A DNA stretch of 64,000 nt from Caproicibacter sp047777415 (lineage in GTDB: Bacteria > Bacillota > Clostridia > Oscillospirales > Acutalibacteraceae), in contig JBKEEO010000001.1 in NCBI GenBank assembly GCA_047777415.1, positions 558,001 to 622,000 of the forward strand. Direction: 5' to 3'. Shown in pieces: positions 8,100 through 16,867 of this stretch; within the stretch, counting starts at the first letter, position 1, and each line of letters begins with the position of its first letter. Under the pieces are notes generated by a model that was not told where the DNA came from, made no database searches, and saw only the letters and a program-made list of their open reading frames with translations. The position numbers and the translations under genes are program-made.

Positions 8100-8345
8100 A
8101 TGTTCAGATTTGTAGGTTGTGCAGATATGCCAGGCATCTGCCTTAAGTACTATGTATTTGGAGATCGCAAAACAGGATACGGGATTAAAATCGTTCGTTC
8201 GGGAGATGATTACACGGACCAGATTGTTTCAAGGAATCTCTTACGGGTTCTGAACCTGGCCCACCAGCTTTGCCGTTGCCAGGTGTTTCCGGAAAATCTC
8301 AGCGAAATCATTGAAGATATGCTGTATGATTGGTGTTCTAATTGA
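8100..8345 (+). CDS. Small protein of unknown function (81 residues)
   Basis: I do not recognise this gene. It begins MFRFVGCADMPGICLKYYVF and continues with YGIKIVRSGDDYTDQIVS, followed by a helical C-terminal half rich in Leu and Cys (VLNLAHQLCRCQVFPENLSE). Two or three beta strands then two helices are suggested, reminiscent of small clostridial DUF6514-like proteins, though that is a guess. GAGAGGA stands nine bases before ATG 8100. A clear promoter precedes it and the rubredoxin promoter begins at its stop codon, so it is a separate unit. Confidence 0.75.
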   Translation: MFRFVGCADMPGICLKYYVFGDRKTGYGIKIVRSGDDYTDQIVSRNLLRVLNLAHQLCRCQVFPENLSEIIEDMLYDWCSN

Positions 8346-8370
8346 CAAAATATTCTTGCTCATTTATACT
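8342..8370 (+). promoter_or_regulatory. Strong promoter for rubredoxin-flavodiiron operon
   Basis: TTGACA (8342-8347), 17-bp spacer, TATACT (8365-8370), close to consensus. The -35 box touches the stop codon of the preceding gene. Confidence 0.85.
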
Positions 8371-8423
8371 ATGGATAAATCATCTGTACTACGGTGAAAA
8401 TTATATTTGAGGAAGTGAAAAAG

Positions 8424-8585
8424 ATGAAAAAGTACGTTTGCACAGCATGCGGATATGTGTATGACCCAGCTGAGGGCGATCCGGAACATGGAATCAAACC
8501 CGGGACAGCTTTTGAAGACCTGCCGGATGACTGGACATGCCCGATATGCGGCGTGGGCAAGGACATGTTCTCGCCAGAAGACTAA
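8424..8585 (+). CDS. Rubredoxin
   Basis: A 53-residue one-iron electron carrier. The four iron ligands are plain: Cys6 and Cys9 in CTACG, Cys39 and Cys42 in CPICG, with the conserved aromatic residues (YVCTACGYVYDP, DDWTCPICG). The start ATG 8424 follows GAGGAAGTG. It is encoded 20 bp ahead of the flavodiiron protein gene and is its expected electron donor for reducing O2 or NO in the cytosol. Confidence 0.97.
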   Translation: MKKYVCTACGYVYDPAEGDPEHGIKPGTAFEDLPDDWTCPICGVGKDMFSPED

Positions 8586-8605
8586 TAAAGGAAGTTTTCT
8601 AAACC

Positions 8606-9799
8606 ATGAGTGTTAAGAAGCTAACTGACAGCGTATATTCCGTAGGCGTTTTAAATCCCGGCATGCGTGTTTTTGACATTATCATGCATGCAGAATATGG
8701 TACGAGCTATAATGCTTATCTCATTACCGGTGAAAAGAATGTTCTTGTTGATACGGTATTGGAATCCTTTTTTGATGAATATCTTGAGAACATTCAAAGC
8801 ATTGTAGATATTTCGAAAATTGATTACCTGATCGTAAATCATACGGAACCGGACCACTCCGGTTCGATTGAAAAGCTGCTGAAACTTAACCCAAACATTG
8901 TTGTTTACTCAACCTTTTCTGCAAAGAAGAATCTTTCGGCGATTACCAACGGCAAATTTGAAAGCGTTGTTGTAAAACACGGTGACAAACTGCAAATTGG
9001 TGACCGCGAATTGGAATTCATTGTTGCCCCGTTGCTGCACTGGCCGGATACCATGTTTACATGGATGCCGTCTGAAAAAGTTCTCTTTACTTGCGACTTT
9101 TTGGGATGTCACTACTGTGAGCCTACAATGACGGATACAAAGATCCATTATCCGGAAAAGTACTGGAGTGAATTCGAGAACTATTACCGGTGCATTATGG
9201 AGCCGTTTGCGTCGTCGGTTTTGGCCGGTCTTGATAAAATTGAAAATCTCCCGGTTGAACTGGTTTGCACGAGCCATGGCCCGTGCCTGACGCAAAATAT
9301 CGAGCGGTGCAAAGAGCTTTACCGAAAATGGAGTACTCCGGCGTCCCATGAAAAAAAGATTGTTGGAATTCTGTACGCTTCGGCATACGGCTACACAGAA
9401 CAGCTTGCGCAAGCCGCTGCGGAGGAACTCCGCAAGAATGATTCATTGGACGTTGAGCTTGTCAACATTGTGTTTGAGCCATTTGAAAAATCCGCGGATT
9501 TGGTGAAACGCGCAGATGCAATTTTGTTTGGTTCCTGTACCATTAACCGGGATGCTCCGAAAATTGTATGGGATGTGCTGGCCAGCGTAGACCCAATTAA
9601 TACCCGCACAAAACCGGTTGGGGCATTCGGCTCATACGGCTGGAGCGGTGAAGCCGTTCCAATGATGAAAAGCCGGCTGGAACATCTAAAATTCCGTTTC
9701 ATCGGGGACGGGCTCAAAGTGAATTTCAAGCCAACAGATGAAGATCTTGCCAATATGAAACAATATGCCAATCAGGTAGTTTCACAAATAAAGGCTTGA
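8606..9799 (+). CDS. fprA: FprA-type flavodiiron protein (A-type flavoprotein)
   Basis: A 397-residue O2- or NO-reducing enzyme protecting anaerobes from oxidative or nitrosative stress. The N-terminal beta-lactamase-like domain carries the diiron ligands H79-x-E81-x-D83-H84 (NHTEPDHSGS), followed by further ligands around CDFLGCHYCEP. The C-terminal flavodoxin domain begins near residue 252 with GILYASAYGYTEQLA and binds FMN. Length and domain order are those of class A flavodiiron proteins without a fused rubredoxin, which fits the free rubredoxin gene just upstream. It ends with its own terminator. Confidence 0.96.
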   Translation: MSVKKLTDSVYSVGVLNPGMRVFDIIMHAEYGTSYNAYLITGEKNVLVDTVLESFFDEYLENIQSIVDISKIDYLIVNHTEPDHSGSIEKLLKLNPNIVVYSTFSAKKNLSAITNGKFESVVVKHGDKLQIGDRELEFIVAPLLHWPDTMFTWMPSEKVLFTCDFLGCHYCEPTMTDTKIHYPEKYWSEFENYYRCIMEPFASSVLAGLDKIENLPVELVCTSHGPCLTQNIERCKELYRKWSTPASHEKKIVGILYASAYGYTEQLAQAAAEELRKNDSLDVELVNIVFEPFEKSADLVKRADAILFGSCTINRDAPKIVWDVLASVDPINTRTKPVGAFGSYGWSGEAVPMMKSRLEHLKFRFIGDGLKVNFKPTDEDLANMKQYANQVVSQIKA

Positions 9800-9859
9800 T
9801 TGAAGAACAGCAGGATACAGTAAACAATATTTCTCTGCAAAATTCTATATAAAAAATAT

Positions 9860-9898
9860 GCCCGAAAGGTCGCTTGCAGCGCTTTTTCGGGCTTTTTT
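9860..9898 (+). terminator. Intrinsic terminator of the rubredoxin-fprA operon
   Basis: GCCCGAAA pairs with TTTTTCGGGC around a GC-containing internal hairpin, followed by T6. It lies 34 bp before the left end of the ISL3-family insertion. Confidence 0.88.
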
Positions 9899-9931
9899 AT
9901 ATCCTTTTTATCTCGTTTCTTCTTTTTTTAA

Positions 9932-11306
9932 GGCTCTATAATAAATGTTGGGGTGTGACGAATAGGCCTGCGAAAAAAAAAAAGTAGAGCATATTCGATG
10001 AAAAACCTTTAAAATGGAGATTACCACACCACCATTTGGGAGGTCATCGATATGCTCTGTACTCATTCTATCGAAAAATTGCTTGGATTAAAAGGGGTAA
10101 TCGTAAAAAATGTGAGGCAATTGCCTGATAAAACGGAAATTTTTATTGAGTTACCGAGAAAGCCGCATGTTTGCCCCTGTTGTGGCCATCAAACCAGCTA
10201 CGTTCATGATTACCGTTGTCAAACCGTGAAAGACATTCCCGCTTTTGGCAAACATACCTCCCTGATTCTACGAAAGCGCCGATATCGCTGCCATTCTTGT
10301 GGAAAGCGTTTCTTTGAAGATAACTCGTTTCTGCCGAGATATCACCGCATTACAAATCGTTTAGCCGCGTATATCATTTCAAAGCTGTCTGACGTGCGTT
10401 CTTTTACCAGTGTAGCACGTGAAGTAAATCTATCTGTTTCAACTATTATCCGGATTTTCGATTGTATCCACTATGGAAAGCCACAGCAATTACCCGAAGT
10501 CGTATCAATTGATGAGTTTAAAGGCAATACAAGCGGAGAGAAATATCAGTGCATTCTGACCGATCCGGTCCGTCACCGAATTCTTGATATTCTTCCTGCT
10601 CGATACAACCACAAACTGACAGAATATTTCAGCCGGATTGACCGTTCTCAAACCAAACATTTTGTCAGCGATATGTGGAGTACATACGCCGGTATTGCTC
10701 AAACATATTTTAAAGATTCAATTTATGTCATTGACAAATATCATTACATTCGCCAAGTATTTTGGGCCTTTGAAGCCGTTCGCAAGGAAGAACAGAAAAA
10801 ATTCAGCAAAACCCGAAGAATTTATTTTAAACGCTCCCGAATCTTACTGAACAAGCGATATCAATTTCTCACTCCGGAGCAAAAGCAACAGGTCGATCTT
10901 ATGCTCTATGCCAGCAACCGTCTGCTGACAGCCTACTCTCTTAAAGAACAGTTCTTCAAAGTCCTGGATTCTCCCGATAGTCAATCTGCACGGACAGCGC
11001 TATCCCATTGGATTATGGCCGCACAAAACAGTGGTCTTTCAAGATTTGTTGCTTGTGGAAATACCATGGTCCGCTGGTCAAGAGGTATTCTAAATTCGTT
11101 TGATTGCTCTTACACCAACGGTTTTACCGAAGGGGTTAACAACAAGATTAAGGTTCTTAAACGCAATGCCTACGGTTATCGTAATTTTCGTCGCTTCCGC
11201 AATCGCATTCTTCATATGTTCCATCATTCAACGAAAAATGGAGCAGCTTAACGCCGCTCCATCCGGTGTTTCCATTTTGGGTTACCCCAACTATTGACAT
11301 AGAGCC
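9932..11306 (+). mobile_element. Intact ISL3-family insertion sequence
   Basis: A 1375-bp element. Left end GGCTCTATAATAAATGTTGG and the complement of the right end GGCTCTATGTCAATAGTTGG match at 18 of the first 23 positions. The flanks carry an exact 8-bp direct repeat TTTTTTAA (9924-9931 and 11307-11314), the target duplication size of ISL3 elements. The single transposase gene is uninterrupted, so the copy looks recent and potentially active. It landed in the T-rich gap between the fprA and nifJ terminators and disrupts no gene. Confidence 0.95.
10052..11251 (+). CDS. ISL3-family transposase
   Basis: A 399-residue DDE transposase. The N-terminus has a zinc finger of ISL3 type (CPCCG and CHSCG, residues ~34-85) followed by a helix-turn-helix (SFTSVAREVNLSVSTIIRIF). 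The catalytic core shows SIDEFKG, SDMWSTY and the terminal block GFTEGVNNKIKVLKRNAYGY, which supplies the acidic triad. It starts at ATG 10052 behind GGGAGG and fills the element between the inverted repeats. Confidence 0.96.
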   Translation: MLCTHSIEKLLGLKGVIVKNVRQLPDKTEIFIELPRKPHVCPCCGHQTSYVHDYRCQTVKDIPAFGKHTSLILRKRRYRCHSCGKRFFEDNSFLPRYHRITNRLAAYIISKLSDVRSFTSVAREVNLSVSTIIRIFDCIHYGKPQQLPEVVSIDEFKGNTSGEKYQCILTDPVRHRILDILPARYNHKLTEYFSRIDRSQTKHFVSDMWSTYAGIAQTYFKDSIYVIDKYHYIRQVFWAFEAVRKEEQKKFSKTRRIYFKRSRILLNKRYQFLTPEQKQQVDLMLYASNRLLTAYSLKEQFFKVLDSPDSQSARTALSHWIMAAQNSGLSRFVACGNTMVRWSRGILNSFDCSYTNGFTEGVNNKIKVLKRNAYGYRNFRRFRNRILHMFHHSTKNGAA

Positions 11307-11333
11307 TTTTTTAATAACTAAATCATCGAAAAA

Positions 11334-11369
11334 AGGGCTGCGGCAAAACTTTCGTTTTGTCGCAGCCCT
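11334..11369 (-). terminator. Intrinsic terminator of nifJ
   Basis: AGGGCTGCGGCAAAAC and GTTTTGTCGCAGCCCT form a 16-bp stem with a TTTC loop; on minus it is followed by T6. Confidence 0.92.
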
Positions 11370-11384
11370 AATTTAATTTAAAAC

Positions 11385-14300
11385 TTACATCTTAGAAAGT
11401 TTTACAAGATGCTCGTAATCCTCTTTTGCCGCCTTTTCAGCTTTCTGGAACAATTCCTCAGCGCGATCCGGGAAGGAACGGGTCAAGGAGTTGTAACGTA
11501 CTTCGCCCATAATGAAGTCGCGGTAGGATTCAGTCGGAGCTTTGCTGTCAAGCTGGAACGGATTCTTGCCCTGCTCTGCAAGACGAGGATCGTAACGGAA
11601 ATTCTTCCAGTAACCGGCAGCCACAGCTTTCTTCTCCTCCAACTGGGAGATACCCATGCCGCCTTTAATACCCTGGTTAATGCAGGGAGCATAGGCAACA
11701 ATGAGGGACGGGCCTTTATAGCTTTCTGCTTCTGTAATGGCCTTGATCGTCTGATTATAGTCTGCACCCATCGCGATATGGGCAACATACACATAACCAT
11801 AGGTCATGGCCATACCCGGCAGATCCTTCTTCTTAGTAGCCTTACCGGTTGCAGCAAACTGAGCCACAGAACCAATCGGAGTTGCCTTGGAAGCCTGACC
11901 ACCGGTATTGGAGTAAACCTCGGTGTCGAACACAAGAACATTGACATCTTCGCCGGAAGCAAGAACATGATCCAGTCCGCCGAATCCAATGTCATATGCC
12001 CAACCGTCGCCGCCGAAGATCCATACGGATTTCTTCGCCAGATAATCTTTATCGGCAAGTGTCTTCTTGGCAAGCTCTGCAATTTCACCGCTGCCGGAAG
12101 CAACTTTCTCCAGTTCCGCAATCAGTTTATCAGTCGGCTCACGGTTTTCTATGCTGCTGTCAAATGTATCAAAGTATGCTTTGCAGGCAGCTTTTAAGGA
12201 CTCGGAAGCCTCACTGGACTCTGCAATAGCCTTGACGTAATCAGCAAGCCGTGCACGGATGGCTTTGTTTGCCAGAGCCATACCATAACCGAATTCGGCG
12301 TTATCCTCAAACAGGGAGTTGTTCCATGCGGGGCCATAGCCTTTGCTGTTCTTGGTGTACGGAGTTGCCGGCTCAGAACCGCCCCAAATGGAGGAGCATC
12401 CTGTTGCATTGGCGATATACATTCTGTCACCGAAGAGCTGTGTAACCAGTTTCGCATAAGGAGTTTCACCGCAGCCTGCACAAGCACCGGAGTACTCAAG
12501 CAACGGCTTCTTGAACTGGCTTCCCTTTACGCTGGTCGGCTTGAACTTGGCGTGTACTTCCGGTTTCTCGCTCAGCGTCTGGGCATAATCGTAAGCTTTC
12601 TGGCTTTCCATCTGGGTTGCCATCGGTTTCATGACAAGAGCCTTGTTGCCGCGCATGCCCGGGCAAACCGTTGCGCAGGAACCGCAGCCCGTGCAATCCA
12701 GTGTGGAAATGGTGATACCGAATTTGTAGCCCGGCATCAGTGTCATATCTTTCATCTTCATGCCTTCCGGCGCGTTCTTGGCCTCTTCCTCAGTCATAAC
12801 AGCGGGACGGATAACAGCGTGCGGGCAGACATAGGAGCAGGTGTTGCACTGGATGCAGTTTTCCGGAATCCATTCGGGAACGTCAATGGCAATTCCGCGT
12901 TTTTCATACGCAGCGGAACCGGAAGGAACTGTGCCGTCCGCCATCTTCAATACATCGGATACCGGGATCTCGTCACCCTTATGGCGGTTAACCGGAATCA
13001 GTACCTTGTTGACATATTCGACCAGCTCTTTGTCTTCTCCGGTCACCTGTGGAATAGCGGAATCATCAACAGCGTTCTTCCAAGCCTCAGGAACATCGAC
13101 TTTCTTAAAGTCAGTTGCACCGCGGTCAATAGCGGCATGGTTCATGGCAACAACCTTTTCGCCCTTGCGGCCGTAAGTCTTTGTTGCGGCATCTTTCATA
13201 TATTGAATTGCCTGATCCTTCGGAATGATGCCGGTAATTGCAAAGAACGCGGACTGCAGAACTGTGTTGATGCGTGCACCCAATCCCAGTTCTTTACCGA
13301 TCTTCACACCGTTGATGATATAGAAGTTGATATTGTTTTCGGCAATATATTTCTTCATCTTACCGGGCAGGTTCTTGTCAAGCTCTTCCACGGTTTCCCA
13401 TTCGCAGTTGAGCAGGAAGCTTCCGCCTGGTTTAATATCCTGAACAATGTCGAAGGAATGGACATAGGATGGTTTGTGGCATGCGACAAAGTCCGCCTTT
13501 GTAATATAATAGGTGGACTTAATGGGCTTGTCACCAAAACGCAGGTGAGAAATCGTCAGACCGCCGGACTTCTTAGAGTCGTAAGCGAAATAGCCCTGCG
13601 CATACATATCGGTATGGTCACCGATAATCTTAATGGAGTTTTTGTTTGCACCGACGGTACCGTCCGCACCCAAGCCCCAGAATTTGCAGGAACGAGTGCC
13701 CTTCGGGGTAGTGTCCGGATTTTCCTTAACTTCCAGCGACAGATTGGTCACGTCGTCGGTAATGCCGATTGTAAAGCGTTTCTTCGGCGTATCAGACTGC
13801 ATATTGCGGTATACAGCAACAATCTGACCCGGATTGGTATCCTTAGAACCAAGACCATAGCGGCCGGTGTAGACCGGAATTGTTTCAAACTCAGAATTCT
13901 TCAGTGCAGCAACAACGTCGAGGTACAGCGGTTCGCCGATGGAGCCGCGTTCCTTTGTGCGGTCAAGTACACTGATCTTCTTGACGGTCTTTGGCATCAC
14001 ATCAAGCAGGTATTTCGAAACAAACGGACGATACAGGTGAACCTTGATCAGACCAACCTTCTCGCCCGCGGCGTTCAAATAATCAACAACTTCTTCAGCG
14101 CATTCGCATACGGAACCCATGGCAATGATGACTTCCGTCGCATCCGGCGCACCGTAGTAATTAAACGGCTTGTAATCGGTGCCGATCTTTTCGTTGACTT
14201 TGTTCATATATTCCACAACGACTTCCGGGAACGCATCGTAGTGGCTGTTGCTGGCCTCATTGACCTGAAAGAACAAGTCGTCGTTTTCAGAGGTACCCTT

Positions 14301-14948
14301 TGTCACAGGATGTTCCGGATTCATTGCACTGCGGCGGAATTTTTCCACAGCATCCCAGTCGAGCATATCTGCAAGATCCTTGTCATCCCAAATGTGGATT
14401 TTCTGAATCTCGTGAGAAGTGCGGAACCCATCGAAGAAGTGCATAACCGGCATTCTGCCCTTAATGGCTGAAAGATGTGCCACAGCACCCAAGTCCATGC
14501 ACTCTTGCGGGCTGTTGGAGCACAGCATGGCAAATCCCGTCTGACGGCATGCGTAAATATCGGAGTGATCACCGAAGATGCAGAGAGCCTGGGTGGAAAG
14601 TGAACGGGCTGAAACATGCATAACGGCCGGAAGGAATTCGCCGGCGATTTTGTACATGTTCGGAATCATCAAAAGAAGGCCCTGGGAAGCGGTGTAAGTA
14701 GTGGTTAATGCGCCCGCGGCAAGGGAGCCGTGAACGGCACCGGCAGCGCCGCCTTCCGACTGCATTTCAGTAATCTGAACCTGACGTCCAAACAGGTTTT
14801 TCTTTCCGGCGGCGGCGTATTTGTCCGTTTCGTCCGCCATGACGGAAGAAGGCGTGATTGGATAGATGGCTGCAACATCGGTAAACGCATATGAAACATA
14901 TGCGGCGGCATTGTTGCCATCCATGGTTTTCATTTTTCTTGAATCCAT
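11385..14948 (-). CDS. nifJ: Pyruvate:ferredoxin (flavodoxin) oxidoreductase
   Basis: Oxidatively decarboxylates pyruvate with CoA to acetyl-CoA and CO2, reducing ferredoxin; the central fermentative enzyme of clostridia. The 1187-residue single-chain form has the usual domain order: pyrimidine-binding domain with YPITPSS near residue 28, a transketolase-C-like domain, the gamma domain, two [4Fe-4S] motifs (CIQCNTCSYVCPHAV near 699 and CTGCGSCATVCPG near 752), and the TPP-binding domain (GGDGWAYDIGFGG near 975) with the proximal-cluster cysteines CAGCGE and ATGCSS. ATG 14948 is used; ATG 14933 (MKTMDGN) is also possible. It has its own promoter and terminator. Confidence 0.98.
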   Translation of the reverse strand: MDSRKMKTMDGNNAAAYVSYAFTDVAAIYPITPSSVMADETDKYAAAGKKNLFGRQVQITEMQSEGGAAGAVHGSLAAGALTTTYTASQGLLLMIPNMYKIAGEFLPAVMHVSARSLSTQALCIFGDHSDIYACRQTGFAMLCSNSPQECMDLGAVAHLSAIKGRMPVMHFFDGFRTSHEIQKIHIWDDKDLADMLDWDAVEKFRRSAMNPEHPVTKGTSENDDLFFQVNEASNSHYDAFPEVVVEYMNKVNEKIGTDYKPFNYYGAPDATEVIIAMGSVCECAEEVVDYLNAAGEKVGLIKVHLYRPFVSKYLLDVMPKTVKKISVLDRTKERGSIGEPLYLDVVAALKNSEFETIPVYTGRYGLGSKDTNPGQIVAVYRNMQSDTPKKRFTIGITDDVTNLSLEVKENPDTTPKGTRSCKFWGLGADGTVGANKNSIKIIGDHTDMYAQGYFAYDSKKSGGLTISHLRFGDKPIKSTYYITKADFVACHKPSYVHSFDIVQDIKPGGSFLLNCEWETVEELDKNLPGKMKKYIAENNINFYIINGVKIGKELGLGARINTVLQSAFFAITGIIPKDQAIQYMKDAATKTYGRKGEKVVAMNHAAIDRGATDFKKVDVPEAWKNAVDDSAIPQVTGEDKELVEYVNKVLIPVNRHKGDEIPVSDVLKMADGTVPSGSAAYEKRGIAIDVPEWIPENCIQCNTCSYVCPHAVIRPAVMTEEEAKNAPEGMKMKDMTLMPGYKFGITISTLDCTGCGSCATVCPGMRGNKALVMKPMATQMESQKAYDYAQTLSEKPEVHAKFKPTSVKGSQFKKPLLEYSGACAGCGETPYAKLVTQLFGDRMYIANATGCSSIWGGSEPATPYTKNSKGYGPAWNNSLFEDNAEFGYGMALANKAIRARLADYVKAIAESSEASESLKAACKAYFDTFDSSIENREPTDKLIAELEKVASGSGEIAELAKKTLADKDYLAKKSVWIFGGDGWAYDIGFGGLDHVLASGEDVNVLVFDTEVYSNTGGQASKATPIGSVAQFAATGKATKKKDLPGMAMTYGYVYVAHIAMGADYNQTIKAITEAESYKGPSLIVAYAPCINQGIKGGMGISQLEEKKAVAAGYWKNFRYDPRLAEQGKNPFQLDSKAPTESYRDFIMGEVRYNSLTRSFPDRAEELFQKAEKAAKEDYEHLVKLSKM

Positions 14949-15018
14949 AGTCCTTATTTTCCTCCTTACGGATAATTGATCCCAATTGGCACAGTTATAA
15001 GGTCTGTACTTAATTTAA

Positions 15019-15047
15019 AGTTTAGCATTTTTTGCTTACCATGTAAA
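15019..15047 (-). promoter_or_regulatory. Promoter for nifJ
   Basis: On minus: TTTACA (15047-15042), 17 bp, TAAACT (15024-15019). The leader to ATG 14948 is about 65 nt and contains AGGAGG. Bases 15050-15240 show no further signal. Confidence 0.8.
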
Positions 15048-15243
15048 GGATAATTCATGATGAAATTCATAGAAATTCATTAAAATAACTATTTTTTAAG
15101 ATGCACATATTCAATTATATATAAAAAACTAAAAAACGCTATCTAGAACGAAAAATCAACCTTACAATTTCCGCCTGAGAAATGTACATAGGCGCAGCGC
15201 ACCGTAGCACCGTAACGCTCGGTGCCTCGGCCTTAACGGTACA

Positions 15244-15272
15244 TTGACAGTAGAATGATGAAAGGATACAAT
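15244..15272 (+). promoter_or_regulatory. Promoter for the CNNM/CorC gene
   Basis: TTGACA (15244-15249), exactly 17 bp, TACAAT (15267-15272), near-consensus sigma-A promoter 38 bp ahead of the start codon. Confidence 0.85.
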
Positions 15273-15309
15273 TAAAATTAAAAAAATAAATTCCGAAAGG
15301 GGTAAATTC

Positions 15310-16725
15310 ATGTCATCCGACCCTGGCGATGCAGCCATTCCTTTACGTCTGTATTCCATTGGCACTCAAACCGCCATGCAGCATCCATTTTTGTTTGCGG
15401 CGATTCTGCTCTTTCTGATTTTTGCCGGCGCTTTTTTTACGGCAAAAAAAATTGCCGTCCTGTCCCTTGGTCAATCGCAAATGAAGAAACTTGCTCTAGA
15501 AGACGACGATAAGGCCAAAAAACTCCTTGCGCTGACAACGGAAACCGCACGTTTGCTTACCGGTGCACGCACAGTTACAGCGGTTACCGGTATGTTGGCT
15601 GCAGCGGTCGCCGCTGCCGGTTTTGCCGGCTATGTGGAAAAACTGCTCTCTTTCCTTCCTATATCATCCACAGCGGCATACATCGTTTCGGTTATTCTCA
15701 TTACGTTGTTTTTTTCCTGTATTTGGGCAGTGTTTGCGGACATACTGCCAAAGAAGTTTGTCCTTAGCCATTCCGGCACACGGCCGCTCCGCTTTGCCGG
15801 AATCTTTTCTGTTTTTTCCCGCATGTTTGTTTCGATTTCTTCTTTTTTGGTGCGATGCGTGGACACTTCCGCAAGACTTTTCGGAGTAGAACCTCCTGCT
15901 AGCGGACAGACCGTTACGCAGGAGGAAATTCTTTTAATGATGGAGGCAGGCCGTCGCAGCGGGCTGCTGAACGACGACGAAAAGGACATGATTTCCAACA
16001 TCTTCGATTTTGACGAAACACCGGTGGATGAGGCGATGACCCACCGCACCGATGTAATTGCCGCAGAAGATACGAGTTCTGTGGAAGATGTTGTAGCAAT
16101 GGCCATGGAAAACGGCTATTCGCGTATTCCAGTTTATCACGAGGATCTTGACCACGTAATCGGAATTATCTATGTAAAAGATCTGCTGCCCTATGTAGGC
16201 AATACAATTCCCGGGGATCTTAGTTTAGGGCAATTGATGCGCCCCGCCTATTTTGTGCCGAAAAGCAAGCCGTGCGGAGAATTATTTACCGAAATGCGGT
16301 TACGGCGGATTCAGATTGCTGTGGTAGTGGACGAATACGGCGGCACGGAGGGAATTATCACGATGGAAGACCTCCTTGAGGCAATTGTCGGAAATATTCA
16401 GGATGAATATGACAACGAGGAAGGGGAAATCCGACGGGACGGAGAAAACCGATTTGATGTGGAAGGAACGGCGCCCGTTGATGAAGTTTCCGAAATGCTG
16501 GGGATTGAACTGCCCGAAGGGGATTATGATACCATCGCCGGGTTGATGATGGAATACCTTGGACGCCTGCCGAAAGAAAACGAGCATCCACAGGTAAAAA
16601 TCGGTGCCGTTACCCTCACTGTCGCCGCGATGGAAGATCGCAGAATTGCAAAAATTCTGATTGAAAAAGATGCATCATCTCCTGAACAGCAGCATTTTGA
16701 AAATAATAGCGAATTAGACGAATGA
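15310..16725 (+). CDS. CNNM/CorC-family membrane protein with CBS pair
   Basis: A 471-residue protein related to the Mg2+/Co2+ efflux (HlyC/CorC, YhdP/MpfA) family. A DUF21 membrane domain occupies residues ~20-200 with about four hydrophobic segments; a CBS-domain pair follows (~210-335, containing IPVYHEDLDHVIGIIYVKDL and VVVDEYGGTEGIITMEDL); a CorC_HlyC transporter-associated domain closes the protein (~350-440). The likely role is Mg2+ homeostasis at the plasma membrane, gated by nucleotide binding to the CBS pair. The N-terminal 20 residues before the first helix are unusual in sequence but the ribosome binding site (AAAGGGG) supports this start. Confidence 0.9.
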   Translation: MSSDPGDAAIPLRLYSIGTQTAMQHPFLFAAILLFLIFAGAFFTAKKIAVLSLGQSQMKKLALEDDDKAKKLLALTTETARLLTGARTVTAVTGMLAAAVAAAGFAGYVEKLLSFLPISSTAAYIVSVILITLFFSCIWAVFADILPKKFVLSHSGTRPLRFAGIFSVFSRMFVSISSFLVRCVDTSARLFGVEPPASGQTVTQEEILLMMEAGRRSGLLNDDEKDMISNIFDFDETPVDEAMTHRTDVIAAEDTSSVEDVVAMAMENGYSRIPVYHEDLDHVIGIIYVKDLLPYVGNTIPGDLSLGQLMRPAYFVPKSKPCGELFTEMRLRRIQIAVVVDEYGGTEGIITMEDLLEAIVGNIQDEYDNEEGEIRRDGENRFDVEGTAPVDEVSEMLGIELPEGDYDTIAGLMMEYLGRLPKENEHPQVKIGAVTLTVAAMEDRRIAKILIEKDASSPEQQHFENNSELDE

Positions 16726-16769
16726 TAAATCACTCTAATACCAATCATACTTTTAGAAACAGTTTGCAT

Positions 16770-16798
16770 TTTACATAAATTTGTAGTATTTTTATTGA
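16770..16798 (+). promoter_or_regulatory. Probable promoter for queT-trkH
   Basis: TTTACA (16770-16775), 17 bp, TATTGA (16793-16798). The -10 box is imperfect, but the position just before the leader hairpin (CCGCC/GGCGG, 16802-16818) and the riboswitch is right. Confidence 0.5.
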
Positions 16799-16816
16799 TA
16801 ACCGCCAGAACACGGC

Positions 16817-16858
16817 GGGGTCAGTCGCAACATCCTGACCTAAAACAAAACTACGGAG
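16817..16858 (+). promoter_or_regulatory. preQ1-I riboswitch upstream of queT
   Basis: Stem GGTCAG (16819-16824) pairs with CTGACC (16835-16840) around TCGCAACATC, and is followed by the A-rich tail TAAAACAAAACTACGG. The TCGCA loop and AACAAAAC tail closely resemble the known preQ1-I aptamer of Thermoanaerobacter. The tail runs straight into the GGAGG ribosome binding site, so ligand-stabilised pseudoknot formation would hide the Shine-Dalgarno sequence and block translation. The downstream gene belongs to the preQ1 transporter family, which agrees. Confidence 0.85.
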
Positions 16859-16867
16859 GACTTTTCT

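Noticed and set aside
12552..14471. 639-codon open frame antisense to nifJ
   Set aside because: It lies wholly opposite a clear PFOR gene, has no ribosome site and its length reflects codon bias of the true gene.
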